A DNA stretch of 64,000 nt from Candidatus Blautia intestinigallinarum (GCA_019112635.1 DXIX01000027.1:1-64000), one strand, 5' to 3'. Shown: positions 41,528-51,200, numbered from the stretch's first letter. Numbers and translations: made by a program. Notes: generated from the sequence alone by a model not told the origin.

Positions 41528-43510
41528 ATGTTTGGAATTATTTTTATTTGTGTGTGTATCGCAGTGGGAAAGATGTGGGAGGAGATCAGCGAGCCCATTC
41601 TGGAACCTGTGCTGAGGCGGATGAAAAATCCTTTCTGGGTTCAGAGCGTATCCTGGATCTTTCTGGGCTTTCTGAGTGTCTCCTGGCTGGTATACGTGAC
41701 GGCCAGCCTGTTTGCCAAATACAGGCATCCGTTGAGATTCGGAAATGGAATTGTGCTCCCGCTGCTGGTTTTGGCTGTGCTGTGCTGGGAGTGGCACCAA
41801 AAAAAGAGGGGACAGAAGAAAAAACAGACATGGATCAGAGAGAAAAAACTGTTTCAGAAAGAATGTATATTTTTTCTGTTTGTGACGGTTTTCGCCGGCT
41901 GGTGGATGTGGTATGTTTTTCACAGCGAAGGAGGAAGTCTGTATGCAGGTTATACTGTTTTTGGAGATTTTTCACCCCACACGGCCATGATCCGTTCTTT
42001 TTCCTGGGGGAATAATTTTCCCACGCAGTATCCTTATTTCGGCGGGGAAGATATAAAATATCATTTTATGTTTCAGTTTCTGACGGGAAATCTGGAATAT
42101 CTGGGAATTCCCATGGAAGTAGGCTTTTCCATTCTTGGCACCATGTTTTTCACGGCTATGGTCATCCTGGTCTATTCAGCTGCCCAATGGATATTCGGCG
42201 TGTTTTCTGTGGGTGTCTGTTCGGTAATTCTGTTGTGTTTTCGAAGTTCTTTTTCTTTTTGGCGGTTTGTGTGGGAACATCTTCAAAAGCAGGACTTGTG
42301 GGAGACACTCAGAACCAACACGGAGTTCATCGGCTATACGGCGAATGAGAACTGGGGACTTTGGAATCTGAATGTATATCTTAATCAGAGACATCTGGCT
42401 TTTGGCATGTGCGCTCTTGGCTTGGCATTGCTTTTGTATCTGCCGGATTTGGAAAAAGCATGCGGGGGTTCCCAGAACGGGCTCTCTTGGCTGAAGACAT
42501 GCTGGTTTCATTGGGAGTCCTGGAAAAGCAGGAATTGGAAACGGGCTGTTTTTGCAGGAGTGATCCTGGGAGCATGTGTATTCTGGAACGGGGCGGTGGT
42601 GATTGCAGCTCTGCTGATACTTGCAGGAATGGGGCTTTTTTCCAGGGCAAAGCTGGATTATGCTCTGACTGCCGCCATTATCCTGGCGGCATCTGCACTG
42701 GAGTCTTCCTGGTTTATCGATGGAAAAAGCATGGATTTTCAGCTGCAGTTCGGGTTTCTGGCGGATACAGCTACTGTTTGGGGAGTGGTGAAATACCTTC
42801 TGGCATTGTTTGGCATATTTTTCCCGCTTCTGATTATCGCGGCTTTTGTGATCGATCGCTTTATGCGCTGCCTGCTGCTGGCCTTTACCTTGCCTCTGGT
42901 CTTTGCGTTTACTGTATCCCTGACACCGGATCTTGCGGTCAATCACAAATATGTGATGATTTCTATGATATTTCAGGGGATCTTTCTGGCATGGATTTTG
43001 TGGAGACTGTGGCAAAAAGATATGTGGAGAAAGACAGTGGCTGTGCTGCTGACATTCATGCTCACTGTCACAGGAGTCTATGATCTGGTGGTGATTTATA
43101 AAGACAACGATGCACAGCACAGTTTCCAGATTGCGAAGGACGATGATGTGACACTGTGGCTGAAGGAGAACACGGACAGCCAGGATTTGGTGCTCACACC
43201 CCAGTACAGTTTTACCCGGGTGACGGTGTCGGGAGTGATGATGTACTGTGGATGGCCTTATTATGCCTGGTCAGCCGGATATCCAACGGATTACCGGACA
43301 GCAGTGGCTCTGCAGATTTATCAGGAGACGGATGAGGAAAAACTGCAGGAACTGGTGAACCGGGAGGATATTACATATATTATATATGAAGAGAATATGG
43401 AGATTAATGGGGAAAAATGTTATGAGGAGACGATACAGAATACCTATCCTCTTGCATATACCTCAGAGGACGGCACTTTGAGAATTTATCAGACAGGGGA
43501 AGACGCCTGA
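41528..43510 (+). CDS. Multi-pass membrane protein, probable GT-C-type glycosyltransferase
   Basis: 660-residue protein with about 12 hydrophobic segments and a soluble C-terminal region. The block GDFSPHTAMIRSF followed by FPTQYPYFGGEDIKYHF suits the first outer loop of GT-C fold transferases. Its C-terminal part resembles that of the protein at 44265-46496 (WLKEN, GWPYY, a Y-x-T-D-E-E-x-L stretch and ITYIIYEEN), so the two seem paralogous. CAGGAG is 7 bases before the ATG. It is the first of three genes (this, a GT2 enzyme, the DUF2298 protein). Role in surface glycan transfer is inferred. Confidence 0.7.
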   Translation: MFGIIFICVCIAVGKMWEEISEPILEPVLRRMKNPFWVQSVSWIFLGFLSVSWLVYVTASLFAKYRHPLRFGNGIVLPLLVLAVLCWEWHQKKRGQKKKQTWIREKKLFQKECIFFLFVTVFAGWWMWYVFHSEGGSLYAGYTVFGDFSPHTAMIRSFSWGNNFPTQYPYFGGEDIKYHFMFQFLTGNLEYLGIPMEVGFSILGTMFFTAMVILVYSAAQWIFGVFSVGVCSVILLCFRSSFSFWRFVWEHLQKQDLWETLRTNTEFIGYTANENWGLWNLNVYLNQRHLAFGMCALGLALLLYLPDLEKACGGSQNGLSWLKTCWFHWESWKSRNWKRAVFAGVILGACVFWNGAVVIAALLILAGMGLFSRAKLDYALTAAIILAASALESSWFIDGKSMDFQLQFGFLADTATVWGVVKYLLALFGIFFPLLIIAAFVIDRFMRCLLLAFTLPLVFAFTVSLTPDLAVNHKYVMISMIFQGIFLAWILWRLWQKDMWRKTVAVLLTFMLTVTGVYDLVVIYKDNDAQHSFQIAKDDDVTLWLKENTDSQDLVLTPQYSFTRVTVSGVMMYCGWPYYAWSAGYPTDYRTAVALQIYQETDEEKLQELVNREDITYIIYEENMEINGEKCYEETIQNTYPLAYTSEDGTLRIYQTGEDA

Positions 43511-43545
43511 GTAAGTTTTGAATAGATAGAAAGTTGAGTTGAAGA

Positions 43546-44253
43546 ATGGGGAATGAAAATTTATTTATCGTGATGCCGGCTTATAATGAGGAGGCAAATA
43601 TTGAGAAGGTGATTGCCGGATGGTATCCGATTGTGGAAAAAGTAGGAGGAAAGAGCTGTCTGCTGGTGATGGACGATGGCAGCAAAGACAGAACCTTTGA
43701 GAAACTGAAGGAATGTGAGAAACGATATCCACGGCTGATTGGCGTTACCAAAAAGAATGAAGGGCACGGTGCTACGGTTCTGGAAGCTTATCATTACGCC
43801 ATTGACCATGGCGCCGATTATATTTTTCAGACGGATTCAGACGGTCAGACGGTTCCGGGAGAATTCTGGCAGCTATGGGCAAATAGGGAAAAAGGGGGCC
43901 TGCATATTGGTCAGAGAAAGACCAGAGAGGATGGAATATCACGAATCTTTGTGACACGGGTGCTGCGGCTGGTCTTGTTTCTGATCTTCAGAGTCTGGGC
44001 GGCAGATGCGAACACACCCTTCCGCCTGATGAGGGCTCAAGAGCTGGATGCGGTTCTGAAGAAAATTCCGGAGGGATTTAATCTGTCCAATGTGATCATG
44101 ACGGTATTGTATGAAAAGAAGAAGGCTGTCACTTATTATCCAATCACCTTTCATCCCAGGCAGGGAGGGAAAAATTCGATTAATTTGAAGAAGATCTGCA
44201 AAATTGGATGGCAGGCGATCAAAGACTTCCGGAAGATCAGTAAAGTAATATAG
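43546..44253 (+). CDS. Glycosyltransferase family 2, polyprenyl-phosphate sugar synthase type
   Basis: 235-residue GT-A enzyme like dolichol-phosphate mannosyltransferase. MPAYNEEANIEKVI, the DDGSKDRT metal/nucleotide motif, and QTDSDGQ are present; RLMRAQ and FHPRQGGKNSI fit the family C-terminus. It lacks the two C-terminal membrane segments of GtrB, so it may act at the membrane surface. It should charge a polyprenyl phosphate with a sugar for use by the flanking GT-C proteins. The ribosome site is weak (AAGTTGAG). Sugar is unknown. Confidence 0.85.
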   Translation: MGNENLFIVMPAYNEEANIEKVIAGWYPIVEKVGGKSCLLVMDDGSKDRTFEKLKECEKRYPRLIGVTKKNEGHGATVLEAYHYAIDHGADYIFQTDSDGQTVPGEFWQLWANREKGGLHIGQRKTREDGISRIFVTRVLRLVLFLIFRVWAADANTPFRLMRAQELDAVLKKIPEGFNLSNVIMTVLYEKKKAVTYYPITFHPRQGGKNSINLKKICKIGWQAIKDFRKISKVI

Positions 44254-44264
44254 GAGGAACAAAC

Positions 44265-46496
44265 TTGAGAAAAACATGGATTGCGAAGGGAATTCTGGCG
44301 GCAGTGATTTTGGTGTGCGCCAGACTTCTCCTGGGAGGAGACAGCATTAGTTTCTATATCTGGTGGATGATGGCCGGGATTTTGGGACTTTTGTTCCAGC
44401 CATTGACTGCAAGATTATTCGAGGGTTTTGCAGATAGAGGCTGGATGTTCTCAAAAGTGTTGGGCATTTTGATTCCTGGTTATCTGACCTGGGTTTTGGT
44501 GGTGGCAGGAATTCTTCCTTTTACAGGAGCAGCCTGTATCGGTGTCACGGTAGTCTGTGCGTTTTTGCTGCTTTTTTGGTGTTGGAAAGATGCGAAAAAG
44601 GATCGATTGACTCTTCCGGAAGGACAGTGGAATCTGGTGTACTGGGAAGAAATGGTTTTTCTGGCGCTGTTTCTGGTGTGGACTTATCTTGCTGGTTTTC
44701 ATCCGGAAGCTTATGGGACAGAGAAATTTATGGATTATGGTTTCATGGAAGCCATGATGAGGAGCTCTACACTTCCGGCCCGTGATCTGTGGTATTCCCA
44801 GGAAAATATCAATTATTATTACGGCGGGCAGTATTTTGCGGTCTTTCTCACGAAACTGACCGGGACACAGGTTGCAGTGACCTATAATCTGATGAGGACT
44901 TTTATCGCGGGGCTGATGTTCGCCCTGCCCTGTTCTCTGGTCTGGCAGCTTCTTCGTGAAAAATTGGGAAGTGACCTCAAAGGAAGGAAAAAGTGTGTGC
45001 CGCCGCTGGGAGGACTGCTGGCCGGAGCGGCAGTCAGTCTGGCTGGGAATATGCACTATGTGATTTATGCCTGGATCAGACCCTGGCTGGCAGATCTGGG
45101 TGTCGTCTCCCCCAGAGAAGAGTATTGGTTTCCGGACGCCACAAGATACATCGGACACGATCCGGAGACAGCGGACAAGACCATCCATGAGTTCCCCAGT
45201 TATTCATTTGTGCTGGGGGATCTGCATGCTCATATGATTAACCTGATTTTTGTGATTTTACTGTTGGGAATTCTTTATGCCTGGATGCGGCAAAGAAGGG
45301 CACTGAGTCAGGAAAAGTTTGAGTGCTTCGGAAAGAAACTGATCTTTCAGGAACTGCTTCAGCCGGGAATTCTCATGGCAGGTTTCCTGCTTGGAGTGTA
45401 TCAGTGGACCAATTTCTGGGATTTCGTGATCTATTATGTGGTTACAGGGGGCGTGGTCCTGTTCGCCAATATTATTACTTATCAGGGCAGAGGAAAGCAG
45501 ATTCTGACTGTGACGGCTCTGCAGGCGGTGGAAGTGATGGGAATTGCCATGGCGGCGGCTTTGCCTTTTACCTTATCTTTTGAGGGGATGACACAGGGAG
45601 TCGCGCTGGCTCAGAATCACTCTGCCTTATATCAGCTCTGTGTCCTGTGGGGACTTCCCACAGCGCTGGTTGTGATTTACATTTTGCGTCTTCTGTGGGG
45701 AAGAATGCGTCAGAAGGTCCATGATATTTTGGGAGAAATCACGCCGGCAGACTTGTATATTCTGATTTTAGGCTTGTGTGCCATTGGACTGATAGTGATT
45801 CCGGAATTGGTCTATGTGAGAGATATCTATGAAAATGGAAATGCCCGGTCCAACACGATGTTTAAACTGACTTATCAGGCATACTTGATGTTCGGGCTTA
45901 GCATGGCTTACATTATCTTCCGCTTTCTGGCTGTGTGCAGGGGAAAACTGATAAAAGCCACGGGTGTGGTGGGACTGAGTCTTCTGCTGATGACCACAGG
46001 GTATTTTGGAAACGCTGTGCGCCACTGGTATGGTGAGGTGTGGAGACCATCTCTCTATCAGGGGCTGAATGCCACGAGTTTTTTGGAGGTGGACTTTCCA
46101 GCGGATGCGGCGGCGATTCGGTGGTTGCGGGAGAATATCGAGGGAAGTCCCGTGGTATTGGAGGCTGATGGACTGAGCTATACGGAGTATGAGAGAGTCT
46201 CGGCGATGACTGGGCTGCCGACAATTCTGGGATGGTACACCCATGAACAGCTTTGGCGGGGAAACAATGTGGAAGATCTTAATGAGAAGAGTGCGGAGGT
46301 CCAGGAGATCTATACGTCCACAGATGAGCAAAGAGTGAGAAGCCTGCTGGAAAAGTATGATGTGTCCTATATTTTTGTGGGCAGTACGGAATGGGATAAG
46401 TACGGCGGCAGTCTGAATGAGGAGCTGCTTCAGAGCCTGGGGACAGTCGTATTTCAGGATGAGGTCTACGGGACTTATATATTGCAGGTAGAGTAA
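44265..46496 (+). CDS. DUF2298 domain membrane protein, probable glycosyltransferase
   Basis: 743-residue protein with about 14 hydrophobic segments. The DUF2298 signature is clear: INYYYGGQYFAVFLTKLTG, EFPSYSFVLGDLHAHMINL, and later ENGNARSNTMFKLTYQ. Its C-terminal soluble part resembles that of the 41528-43510 protein. The start is TTG 44265, 8 bases after AGGAGG. It sits 11 bases after the GT2 gene, so the three form one operon. It is likely to use a polyprenyl-linked sugar at the outer face of the membrane. Confidence 0.82.
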   Translation: MRKTWIAKGILAAVILVCARLLLGGDSISFYIWWMMAGILGLLFQPLTARLFEGFADRGWMFSKVLGILIPGYLTWVLVVAGILPFTGAACIGVTVVCAFLLLFWCWKDAKKDRLTLPEGQWNLVYWEEMVFLALFLVWTYLAGFHPEAYGTEKFMDYGFMEAMMRSSTLPARDLWYSQENINYYYGGQYFAVFLTKLTGTQVAVTYNLMRTFIAGLMFALPCSLVWQLLREKLGSDLKGRKKCVPPLGGLLAGAAVSLAGNMHYVIYAWIRPWLADLGVVSPREEYWFPDATRYIGHDPETADKTIHEFPSYSFVLGDLHAHMINLIFVILLLGILYAWMRQRRALSQEKFECFGKKLIFQELLQPGILMAGFLLGVYQWTNFWDFVIYYVVTGGVVLFANIITYQGRGKQILTVTALQAVEVMGIAMAAALPFTLSFEGMTQGVALAQNHSALYQLCVLWGLPTALVVIYILRLLWGRMRQKVHDILGEITPADLYILILGLCAIGLIVIPELVYVRDIYENGNARSNTMFKLTYQAYLMFGLSMAYIIFRFLAVCRGKLIKATGVVGLSLLLMTTGYFGNAVRHWYGEVWRPSLYQGLNATSFLEVDFPADAAAIRWLRENIEGSPVVLEADGLSYTEYERVSAMTGLPTILGWYTHEQLWRGNNVEDLNEKSAEVQEIYTSTDEQRVRSLLEKYDVSYIFVGSTEWDKYGGSLNEELLQSLGTVVFQDEVYGTYILQVE

Positions 46497-46512
46497 ATAA
46501 CCTGCCCGCACC

Positions 46513-46543
46513 GAGCACAGCCGCCTGTGGCGGCTGCTCTTTC
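46513..46543 (+). terminator. Possible terminator of the glycan operon
   Basis: GAGCACAGCCGCC pairs with GGCGGCTGCTC with a 2-base bulge; a short TTT follows. Confidence 0.55.
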
Positions 46544-46548
46544 CCGTT

Positions 46549-46592
46549 ATATAAAAAATGAGGGGTACCGCTATGGGTGTGCGGTACCCCTC
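46549..46592 (-). terminator. Terminator of the acidic amino acid operon
   Basis: GAGGGGTACCGC (46560-46571) and GCGGTACCCCTC (46581-46592) form a perfect 12-bp stem. On the minus strand it is followed by ATTTTTTATA, as expected for the end of the convergent operon. Confidence 0.88.
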
Positions 46593-46619
46593 TTCTAAAA
46601 GAGAGAATAAGTGGTTTTG

Positions 46620-47327
46620 CTATAGATATTCTTTTTTGACCTTGGCCCCTACGAACTGCACGGCTCTTGATGCTAGAATTAAGGTGGGGTCTGTTTTGGG
46701 GTAATCAAACCCATATAGGTCGAAGGCGACGGGAAGTTCCGTGCAGCCTAGGACCAAGGTCTGTGCGCCTTTTCGGAAAAGGTCTTCGATAGTTTTTTTT
46801 GTTGGTTTTGTGTCAATCTCTTTGTTTCCGGCTTTGACGCCGTTGTAGATTAAATCCATAATATGTACCTGGTTTTCAGGAGGGGGCACCACGATAGAGA
46901 TGCCCCGCTTTTTAAATGCCTTTTCGTAGACAGCGGTCTGAAGCGTTCCGTCTGTGGCCAAAAGCCCTATTTTCCTTAGCCCTCTGTCGGAAATGACTTT
47001 GGCCGTCTCATCAATCATGCTTAAAAAAGGGATGTCCACGAAAGGCAGAATCCTGTCATAAAAATAGTGAGCCGTGTTGCATGGCATAATCAGGACGTCG
47101 GCTCCGAGGCCTTGTAGGCGAACAGCGCTTTTTACCATCTCGGGAACCGGGTCTTTGCCATGATGGATGATCGCGTTGGTTCTGTCGGAGATCTCCGTGT
47201 TGCTGTCGATGCAGATTCGTACATGCTCTTGGTCGCAGCTGGCGTCGGTGATCTGTGTAATTTTGCTGAATAAGTCACAGGTGGCCAGCGGCCCCATTCC
47301 TCCTAGAATTCCAATTGTCTTTCGCAT
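46620..47327 (-). CDS. Aspartate/glutamate racemase family protein
   Basis: 235-residue cofactor-independent racemase. The two catalytic cysteines are visible in MPCNTAH and LGCTELP, and GILGGMGPLAT is the family N-terminus. It should interconvert L- and D-aspartate (or glutamate). It is the last of three genes with a dicarboxylate symporter and an aspartate-type aminotransferase, so aspartate is the likelier substrate. Confidence 0.9.
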   Translation of the reverse strand: MRKTIGILGGMGPLATCDLFSKITQITDASCDQEHVRICIDSNTEISDRTNAIIHHGKDPVPEMVKSAVRLQGLGADVLIMPCNTAHYFYDRILPFVDIPFLSMIDETAKVISDRGLRKIGLLATDGTLQTAVYEKAFKKRGISIVVPPPENQVHIMDLIYNGVKAGNKEIDTKPTKKTIEDLFRKGAQTLVLGCTELPVAFDLYGFDYPKTDPTLILASRAVQFVGAKVKKEYL

Positions 47328-47362
47328 TTATCATCTTCCTCGGCTATCAATTAGGGTGCTGT

Positions 47363-48607
47363 CTATTGAGCAGTTTGCTTGGAGCTAGGCGGAAGCTTGC
47401 CTTCTTTTCGGTCCTCCATAAAGGAGATGCAGGCTGCGCAAGCCATATTTCCAGTGGTATTTACTGCGGTTCTTCCCATGTCTAAGATACGGTCGATACC
47501 AGCGACCAATGCGATGCCTTCCAAAGGCAGGCCGACAGACTGGAGAACCATGGAAAGCATAATCATACCGGAACCTGGGACACCGGCTGTTCCGATGGAT
47601 GACAGGACGGCAGCGGCGACAACAGTGATCTGCTGAGCGAGATTTAAGTCCTGCCCGAAAATCTGTGCGATAAAGATGGCACACACACCTTGATAAATCG
47701 CGGTTCCATCCATGTTGATGGTAGTTCCCAGAGGTATGACGAAACTAGAAATGTCCCGCCGGCTTCCCATTTTCTCAGAACAGTCCAGAGCCATTGGCAG
47801 AGCTCCCATACTGCTGGAAGTAGAGAAAGCCATAATAGTTGCAGGCATTGCAGTTTTAAAGAAACGCAAAATTGGTATTTTTGCGAAAAATTTCGTGAGT
47901 GTGGAATAGGTAAGCACCATGTGCAGGATGTATACAAAATAGCAGACTAAAATGAGTCTTAGCAGAGGAAGCAGGACATCCGGACCGTTTTCTGCGATAA
48001 CCGGTACCAGCAGAGCGAATACACCGATCGGAGACAGTTTGATGATGACTTCCATTACTTTCATGCATACTTCTGTGGCGCTGTCCACAAAGTTTCCGAA
48101 TGCTTTCCCTTTCTCACCGGCCATCAGGATACCGGCTCCAAAGAACAACGCGATGACGATGACTTGCAGCATATCGGCGCTGGCGAGCGGTTCAAACGCG
48201 TTTGATGGAAAGACGTTCATAAAGGTTTCACCCATAGAAGGTGCCTCTACTGCCTCGTAGGTGAGGGATTCACCGGACAGCTGATAACCACTTCCTACAT
48301 TCAAAAGATTTGCGAAAATCAGACCTAAGGTGACTGCAAAGACGGTGGTCGCCAGGAAAAATATGATCGTTTTGACGCCGGCTTTTCCTACTTTCTTGAT
48401 ATCCTGCATAGAGATGACGCCGGATATGATGGAACTTAGAACCACAGGCACGACGATCATCTTGATGAGATTCAGGAAAATAGTGCCGAAAGGTTTGATA
48501 TAAGTGTTGGCGATGTCCGCGTGTTTCTGCATCAGAATGCCGACGATGATTCCCAAGATCATACTTATGAGAATAAAATGCGGCAGCGACAGTCTTTTTT
48601 TCTTCAT
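47363..48607 (-). CDS. Dicarboxylate/amino acid:cation symporter (DAACS)
   Basis: 414-residue membrane carrier of the GltP/GltT/DctA family. SLPHFILISMILGIIVGI opens the protein; the serine-rich re-entrant loop STSSSMGALPMAL and the substrate/Na+ region TTINMDGTAIYQGV are intact, with TAVNTTGNM at the C-terminal end. It should import aspartate/glutamate or C4-dicarboxylates. Middle gene of the operon, 16 bases after the aminotransferase gene. Confidence 0.93.
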   Translation of the reverse strand: MKKKRLSLPHFILISMILGIIVGILMQKHADIANTYIKPFGTIFLNLIKMIVVPVVLSSIISGVISMQDIKKVGKAGVKTIIFFLATTVFAVTLGLIFANLLNVGSGYQLSGESLTYEAVEAPSMGETFMNVFPSNAFEPLASADMLQVIVIALFFGAGILMAGEKGKAFGNFVDSATEVCMKVMEVIIKLSPIGVFALLVPVIAENGPDVLLPLLRLILVCYFVYILHMVLTYSTLTKFFAKIPILRFFKTAMPATIMAFSTSSSMGALPMALDCSEKMGSRRDISSFVIPLGTTINMDGTAIYQGVCAIFIAQIFGQDLNLAQQITVVAAAVLSSIGTAGVPGSGMIMLSMVLQSVGLPLEGIALVAGIDRILDMGRTAVNTTGNMACAACISFMEDRKEGKLPPSSKQTAQ

Positions 48608-48623
48608 TGATACCCCTCCTCGA

Positions 48624-49916
48624 TCAGTGATTGTACTTTGTCTCTAAAATGTTCTCCATGCCGGCTATTTTTACACAGAGGGTAAAAATTTTCATTGCAG
48701 TTTCTAACTCGTCCAGATTTGGGTAAGAAGGCGCGATTCGGATGTTGGAATCGGCGTCGTCTTTTCCATAAGGATAAGTAGCACCGGCTTTGGTGAGAAC
48801 TACGCCGGCTTCCTTGGCCAGCTGTACGGTACGTTTTGCACAGTGGGGGAGTGTATTGACGGACACAAAATATCCTCCTTTTGGAGAAGTCCAATCGGCT
48901 AAGCCGGTACCGCGAAGCTCCCGATCGAGCCAGGTTTCTACTAAATCGAATTTAGGACGGAGTTGCTTGGCCAGTTCTCCCATGTGCAGACGTATATTTT
49001 CTGGTGTCTTAAAATATTTTACATGCCGCAGTTGGTTGATCTTATCGTGACCAATGGTCTGCGCAGACATGTGTTTTTTCAATTCAGCGATGTTGGATGG
49101 TCCGGATGCCACAAGGGATACGCCTGCTCCTGGAAATGTTATTTTGGATGTGGAGAAGAAGTAATATACCCGTTCCGGGTGACCTGCGGCCTGGCATTCT
49201 TCAAAAATGTTCTTCAGCGAGACCTCTTCGTATACGTGGTGTACTCCGTAGGCGTTGTCCCAGAAAATCCGAAAATCAGGGGCTGCGGTCTCCATGGAAG
49301 CGAGCATGGACACCACTTCGTCGCTATAGCAGACGCCGCTGGGGTTTGAGTGAAGAGGCACGCACCAGATGCCTTTGATTAGCGGGTCGGCTTTGACCAG
49401 CTTCTTGACTTGCTCCATGTCCGGGCCGTCATCCAACAGTGGGACAGGGATCATCTCGATTCCTAACTCTTCACAACAGGTGAAGTGTCGGTCATATCCT
49501 GGAACCGGACAGAGAAACTTGACGGGAGTACCGTTTAAAGAATAGTACATCCAAGGCTTTTCGCTTCCTGTGCCAAATAGACAGAGACTGGATAAGGTGT
49601 CAAACATCAGATTCAGGCTGGAATTGCCGCCGATAATCAGAGCTTCTTCTTTTAGACCCAAAAGCTGGGCAAACAGCCTTTTACACTCAGGAATCCCATC
49701 CAGAATGCCGTAGTTTCTGGCATCTGTTCCATCTTCCAGAAGGTAGCCGTCCATCTCCTTTAACAGATCGTTGCTCAAATCCAACTGTGAAGGGCTGGGT
49801 TTTCCGCGGGTCAGGTTCAGATTCAAATTTTGTCTTTGGTAAGAAGAATATTCCTCTTTTGCTTTTTGAAGTTCTTTGGTGAGTTCTTCTTGGGTGTAAT
49901 TGTTAATAGGGGTCAT
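48624..49916 (-). CDS. PLP-dependent aminotransferase, aspartate type Ic (MocR-like fold)
   Basis: 430-residue aminotransferase of the type represented by Corynebacterium AspAT. LNLTRGKPSPSQLDLS, NYGILDGIPECKRLFA and the PLP lysine region FFSTSKITFPGAG are characteristic. AAAGGAGG lies just before ATG 49916; a longer reading from 49988 has no site. It should convert aspartate and 2-oxoglutarate to oxaloacetate and glutamate. First gene of the operon, divergent from a LysR regulator. Confidence 0.9.
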   Translation of the reverse strand: MTPINNYTQEELTKELQKAKEEYSSYQRQNLNLNLTRGKPSPSQLDLSNDLLKEMDGYLLEDGTDARNYGILDGIPECKRLFAQLLGLKEEALIIGGNSSLNLMFDTLSSLCLFGTGSEKPWMYYSLNGTPVKFLCPVPGYDRHFTCCEELGIEMIPVPLLDDGPDMEQVKKLVKADPLIKGIWCVPLHSNPSGVCYSDEVVSMLASMETAAPDFRIFWDNAYGVHHVYEEVSLKNIFEECQAAGHPERVYYFFSTSKITFPGAGVSLVASGPSNIAELKKHMSAQTIGHDKINQLRHVKYFKTPENIRLHMGELAKQLRPKFDLVETWLDRELRGTGLADWTSPKGGYFVSVNTLPHCAKRTVQLAKEAGVVLTKAGATYPYGKDDADSNIRIAPSYPNLDELETAMKIFTLCVKIAGMENILETKYNH

Positions 49917-50208
49917 TGTATCCTCCTTTCTTTTTTGGTATTGAAGACACCGCCCACACAGGGCAGGGTCTTCTATCTTAAAAACCACCTAGTACAGTGA
50001 AGTCAACGGGGCGTATGTTGGGGGGAGTCGAGGTGATTTTCAGATCATTTTTTATTCGACATGCGTTCTGTTTTGTGTTATTGTTAATTCTGTAAATAGA
50101 ACTGCTTTTTTGAAAATTGTTGAAATGTTATATTTTTCCTCCGCATTTGATGAGTTTATTATAGAAATATACCAGGACAATAGCAAATATTTATAAGACT
50201 ATAAAAGT

Positions 50209-50226
50209 TATAAGTATTTGCTTATA
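50209..50226. promoter_or_regulatory. LysR operator-like palindrome, copy 1
   Basis: TATAAG (50209-50214) and CTTATA (50221-50226) flank TATTTG. ATA-N-TAT symmetry is that of LysR sites. It lies just before the AAAGGAGGG of the LysR gene, between it and the divergent acidic amino acid operon. Preceding bases hold another TTATAAG, at 50191-50197. Confidence 0.6.
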
Positions 50227-50240
50227 AAAGGAGGGTGCCT

Positions 50241-51200
50241 ATGTTTAACGGTATGAAGTATGTCTACGAGGTATATAAAGAGAGAAGTTTTTCCAATGCG
50301 GCGCGAAATCTCTATATTTCCCAGCCTGCTCTGAGCGGAATGATTAAGAAGATTGAGAAAAATATTGGAATGCCTCTGTTTGACCGAAGTACGACGCCGA
50401 TTCAGCTGACGGAATGTGGAAAGAAATATATTAAGACCGCCGAGAAAATTATGAGCCTAGAGGACGAGTTTGCCTACTATGTGGGCAAACTAGATGAACT
50501 AAAGACGGGGCGTCTTACGGTGGGAAGTACATACCTGTTTTCTTCTTTTGTGCTGCCGAAATATATCAAGAAATTTAAAGCGTCTTACCCGGATGTAAAG
50601 GTGAGCTTGTTCGAGGGAAACAGTAATCTTTTGGAGAAAAAGTTGGCCAATGGGGAGTTGGATTTTGTCGTGGACAACTATCTGTTGGACGAAAAGGTAT
50701 ATGACAGAATATCTATGATGAAGGAGCGTCTGCTTTTGGCTGTCCCGGCGTCTTTTTCCAGTAACCGCCGTGCATCCACTTACCAGCTGACGGTGAATGA
50801 TATTATCAATGATGTGCATCTGAATCCTTCTTTCCCAGCGGTTCCGCTGAAAAAATTTCAAGATGAGCCCTTTATGGTTATGAGACAGAATAACGATACC
50901 AGGGACCGAGTGGAGGCGATCTGTAAGCGTGCGAATATTTCTCTGAATGTGACACTGAAACTGAATCAGTTGATGACGGTGTATCATCTCTTAAAGTTCG
51001 AACTGGGAGCTTCTTTTGTCAGTGACACGATTGTCAAGTGTTTTCCCTCAAATGATACGGTGCTCTATTACAAATTGGATGACCCAGCGGCAGTGAGGGA
51101 TGTCTATCTGTTTTACCGCAGAAACAGATATCTGACCAGGAGCATGGAAGAGTTTATGAAGATTGTGTTAGAGGAGCAGCCTGAGGAAGTAATTATATAA
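50241..51200 (+). CDS. LysR family transcriptional regulator
   Basis: 319-residue regulator. The N-terminal winged helix-turn-helix (FSNAARNLYISQPALSGMIKKIE) is canonical, followed by the effector-binding domain (about 92-300). AAAGGAGGG is 5 bases before ATG 50241; a GTG at 50235 overlaps it. It is divergent from the aminotransferase-symporter-racemase operon and probably controls it and itself, with an acidic amino acid as effector. A matching palindrome lies at each end of the gene. Confidence 0.92.
   Translation: MFNGMKYVYEVYKERSFSNAARNLYISQPALSGMIKKIEKNIGMPLFDRSTTPIQLTECGKKYIKTAEKIMSLEDEFAYYVGKLDELKTGRLTVGSTYLFSSFVLPKYIKKFKASYPDVKVSLFEGNSNLLEKKLANGELDFVVDNYLLDEKVYDRISMMKERLLLAVPASFSSNRRASTYQLTVNDIINDVHLNPSFPAVPLKKFQDEPFMVMRQNNDTRDRVEAICKRANISLNVTLKLNQLMTVYHLLKFELGASFVSDTIVKCFPSNDTVLYYKLDDPAAVRDVYLFYRRNRYLTRSMEEFMKIVLEEQPEEVII

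Noticed and set aside
42409-43083. Plus-strand reading of 224 codons in another frame of the GT-C-like gene
   Set aside because: Gly/Ser/Cys-rich out-of-frame translation; the main frame is supported by membrane segments and the C-terminal homology.
42176-43120. Long minus-strand reading (314 codons) opposite the GT-C-like gene
   Set aside because: It lies wholly antisense to a well-supported membrane protein gene, is rich in His, Gln, Lys and Cys as expected for reverse translation of hydrophobic codons, and has no ribosome site.
45768-46511. Minus-strand reading of 247 codons inside the DUF2298 gene
   Set aside because: Antisense shadow; composition unlike protein and no ribosome site.
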